This document shows positions 61,948 through 64,000 of a stretch of 64,000 bases of DNA, piece by piece; position 1 is the stretch's first letter, and each line of letters starts with the position of its first letter. The DNA is from Microthyrium microscopicum (Eukaryota > Ascomycota > Dothideomycetes > Microthyriales > Microthyriaceae). Under the pieces are notes generated by a model that saw nothing but the letters and a program-made list of their open reading frames with translations, was not told where the DNA came from and searched no databases. The stretch covers positions 2,116,426 to 2,180,425 of the forward strand of contig MU004235.1 of NCBI GenBank assembly GCA_010405405.1. The letters are read 5' to 3'. Made by a program: the position numbers and the translations under genes.

Positions 61948-62306
61948 ATGCTCTTCACCAAGTCTATCATCATCGCTCTCTTCAGCGCCATGGCAATTGC
62001 CGCGCCTGTCGACACCACCACTACCACAGTTGCTGCTTCCCAAGACGGCTGCGATGGTGCCTGTAAGCTTTCTCTTCCCACTATTTACAAATCACCTTTA
62101 ACTAACTTTGACGAATAGTCCGTGGCGAACACCGCTCATGCGAGCGTGGCCGAGACCAAAAGCACGACGGTCGTCGGGAAGAGCGCAAGGGCGAGCGTGA
62201 AATTGAGCACGGCCACATCGGAAAGGGAATTGATGATATCCTCCAAGGATCTCGGGATGCCCGCCAGGGAGCGAACCGCGAGTGCCGCACTGGTGGACGC
62301 TGCTAG
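61948..62306 (+). CDS. small secreted four-cysteine protein
   Basis: A 100-residue protein from two exons (61948-62062, 62119-62306). The 56-nt intron has a GTAAGC donor, CTAAC branch and TAG acceptor. Residues 1-19 (MLFTKSIIIALFSAMAIAA) form a clear signal peptide with cleavage likely after AIAA. The mature part opens with a Thr-run, then is highly charged (RGRDQKHDGRREERKGE) and has four cysteines at 35, 46, 94 and 100, which could pair as two disulfides. No family is recognised. Size, signal peptide, even cysteine count and a strong promoter are the usual marks of a secreted effector-like or cell-surface peptide; function is not inferred beyond that. Neither exon is long, so simple open-frame searches miss it. 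Confidence 0.75.
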
Positions 62307-62551
62307 ATGGAGAATAGGAGGACAGACGTTGAGAAAAATTGTACGATATGCTGCGAGTGAGAGCTGAACACATCATTAGCAAGCTGAGCGATAGTGTATA
62401 AATCAAACCCTAAACGTTGTTTATTTCAATACTAAATTGTTTATAACATCACTTTGGAGTGCCCGAGATGGACAGGGGTTGGGTGAATGCTATGTCGAGT
62501 TCTATATGGAGATTCATCATACATGCATAACTAGATAATTTGCGTTATGGC

Positions 62552-64000
62552 TTAAACTATAGAGACAGAGTTATAACCACTATCTGACTCTCCATTGTCT
62601 TTGTCCGAGTATTCCTCCTCCTCATCATCATCCGAGATCTCGATGACTCTATCTCTTATGGCTAAGAGACCCTTGGACTGCTGTTCACCACCAGGTGAAC
62701 TGGATGCTGCCTGTTGTCTCTCTTGAAATGAGGGCGAATGCATCTGAGATCCAAATGGGCTAATCGATTGTGCCCAAGATTGGTTTAAACATGCCATTCT
62801 AGTCCAAGACTGGGGTGACTCGACAACTGGGAATGCATAATTCGGCTCACATAAGCAGCAAGGAGCAGCATGGTACTGGATACTGTGAGTGGGTGGATGG
62901 TATAGGCAGCTGTACTGGCCAGACGGTGCGATCGTCGAGCGCCGAAGACGATCGTTCTTCTTTTCTTCAATATAAACTTTCTGTTTCAACAGATCCTGAT
63001 ATTCATCCTGGCTGCGTCTTAGCTCTTCTTTCTTCCAATCGAGACTCTCATTCCGCTTAGTTCTTGATTGAAGAGCGCGAAGCTCGTCTCTCATGTGTCT
63101 CAATTCCAGTTCTTTTTGTACTTGGAGTACATTTGGCAGTGTCGAACGTCTTTCGTAGGCTTCTCTTGGCCAGGTTGGGCGATAAGAGCCACCATCTTGA
63201 TAATGCGATATATCGAAGCTGGTTGCCGCTCTGGGAGGAAGTTGCGGTCCTTGTAAGGGAAATGGAAATCCATAGTCTATACTGCTTGAACCAATTGACT
63301 GTTCAAGTGGCACAACACCCAAAAAGTCTTCGACTTCTTGAACAATTCGGCGGAGGAAGCCTATGGTGTCCTTATACTGCTCCCGCAAACTCAATTCATC
63401 TGTGACAATACTCATGTCCATTTGCCTCTCCATCTCCCTTAGTTCTTCATTACTAAGACCACCACGAACACTGCCAACGGGCCGAGGGACATCTTGTACC
63501 AATTCGCTCCTCCCATGAACTTTGAGTATATTCAAGCCGTAGGTGGGGCCCAAACTTCCCTCATTGTGGTAATGTTTAGTAGACACTGAACCGGGAGCTA
63601 TGTATTGCCGCAAGGATTGTAGGCATGGCTCAATTGCGTCTTCTGCTACTTCTTGTGTTCTATATCACGTCAGAAGTCGTACGATAGTGATTGTAGCAAT
63701 AACCTTACCCTACATGATTTTGGGTCCATCCCCTAGCGTCATACAAACGAAGTGATATGAGCTGAAGTAAAGTATCAAGCCCATGACGCTGAGCTTCTAG
63801 GTTCCATCGGAAGAACAGAAGTCGTCTTTTATATTTGAATTGCCACTTGACCAGAGCCTTGAAATCCTTGAGCTTGGCCTTTTTACCATGAGGTATACGC
63901 TGGAGTTCTTGTTTGATTGTCCGCTGAAGGCGATTCAGCGGTTGTAGTATCCTATCGCTCTGCTGAACTGCTTCGCTGATCAAGTCTTCATCACTCGAGG
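62552..64000 (-). CDS. coiled-coil protein, 5' end beyond the window
   Basis: Two exons seen (64000-63709 and 63659-62552), joined by a 49-nt intron (donor GTAAGG, branch CTGAC, acceptor TAG) that keeps the frame (NHVGTQEVAEDAIEP). The upstream exon is helical and basic (RTIKQELQRIPHGKKAKLKD, then WQFKYKRRLLFFRWNLEAQR), reminiscent of the N-terminal helical domains of fungal NACHT/STAND and related proteins; this is a weak likeness. The middle has a coiled coil (LELRHMRDELRALQSRTKR, WKKEELRRSQDEYQDLLKQK). The C-terminus is acidic (VIEISDDDEEEEYSDKDNGE), with an EISDDD run like a SUMO-interacting motif. No catalytic motif. The start lies outside the window. Confidence 0.65.

Noticed and set aside
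62098-62406. 102-codon minus-strand open frame over the secreted-protein gene
   Set aside because: Shadow of exon 2, which is joined to a signal-peptide exon by a consensus intron.

Overview
The window is nuclear DNA of a filamentous ascomycete (Pezizomycotina; a leotiomycete is possible but not shown). Evidence: host introns of about 45-60 nt with GT donors and CTRAC branch points, a VelB velvet regulator, a Zn2Cys6 regulator, a fungal Hsp30-type small heat shock protein, and a large AT-rich block of repeats decayed in the way repeat-induced point mutation (RIP) causes (CA and TG turned to TA, stops in every frame).

Layout. Left host block (1-12.8 kb): heat-shock protein with a perfect heat shock element, RPB11 (RNA polymerase II subunit), LSM5 (U6 snRNP ring), a 1456-residue DEDDy 3'-5' exonuclease fusion, a MARVEL-domain membrane protein and a nitrilase with a triplicated motif. 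Middle block (about 12.85-45.75 kb): a RIP island. Its oldest layer is a satellite with a 149-150 bp unit. Two Tad1-like LINEs of about 7.1 kb sit tail to tail in what was a single satellite unit. The left LINE was later split twice by LTR elements: an 8.7 kb RIP-decayed Ty3/Gypsy element (minus strand) and a 7.6 kb young chromovirus with identical 162-bp LTRs and no sign of RIP. The right LINE keeps the empty site for both, so target duplications and insertion order can be read directly. The young chromovirus also carries an antisense gene-like unit with its own TATA box and a consensus intron.

Right host block (46-64 kb): a Rossmann-fold oxidoreductase/epimerase-like gene, a 19-bp minisatellite, a Zn2Cys6 regulator, a GH47 alpha-1,2-mannosidase, a fungal-specific membrane protein with an unclear gene model, velB, a small secreted four-cysteine protein, and a coiled-coil gene cut by the window end.

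The host genes do not form one pathway. They are housekeeping (RPB11, LSM5, GH47), stress and development (Hsp, VelB) and accessory genes flanking a heterochromatin-like island. Several were rebuilt here from split exons (RPB11, LSM5, MARVEL, NAD-binding, Zn2Cys6, GH47, secreted protein, coiled-coil gene). All exon boundaries are read by eye and were not tested against transcripts.
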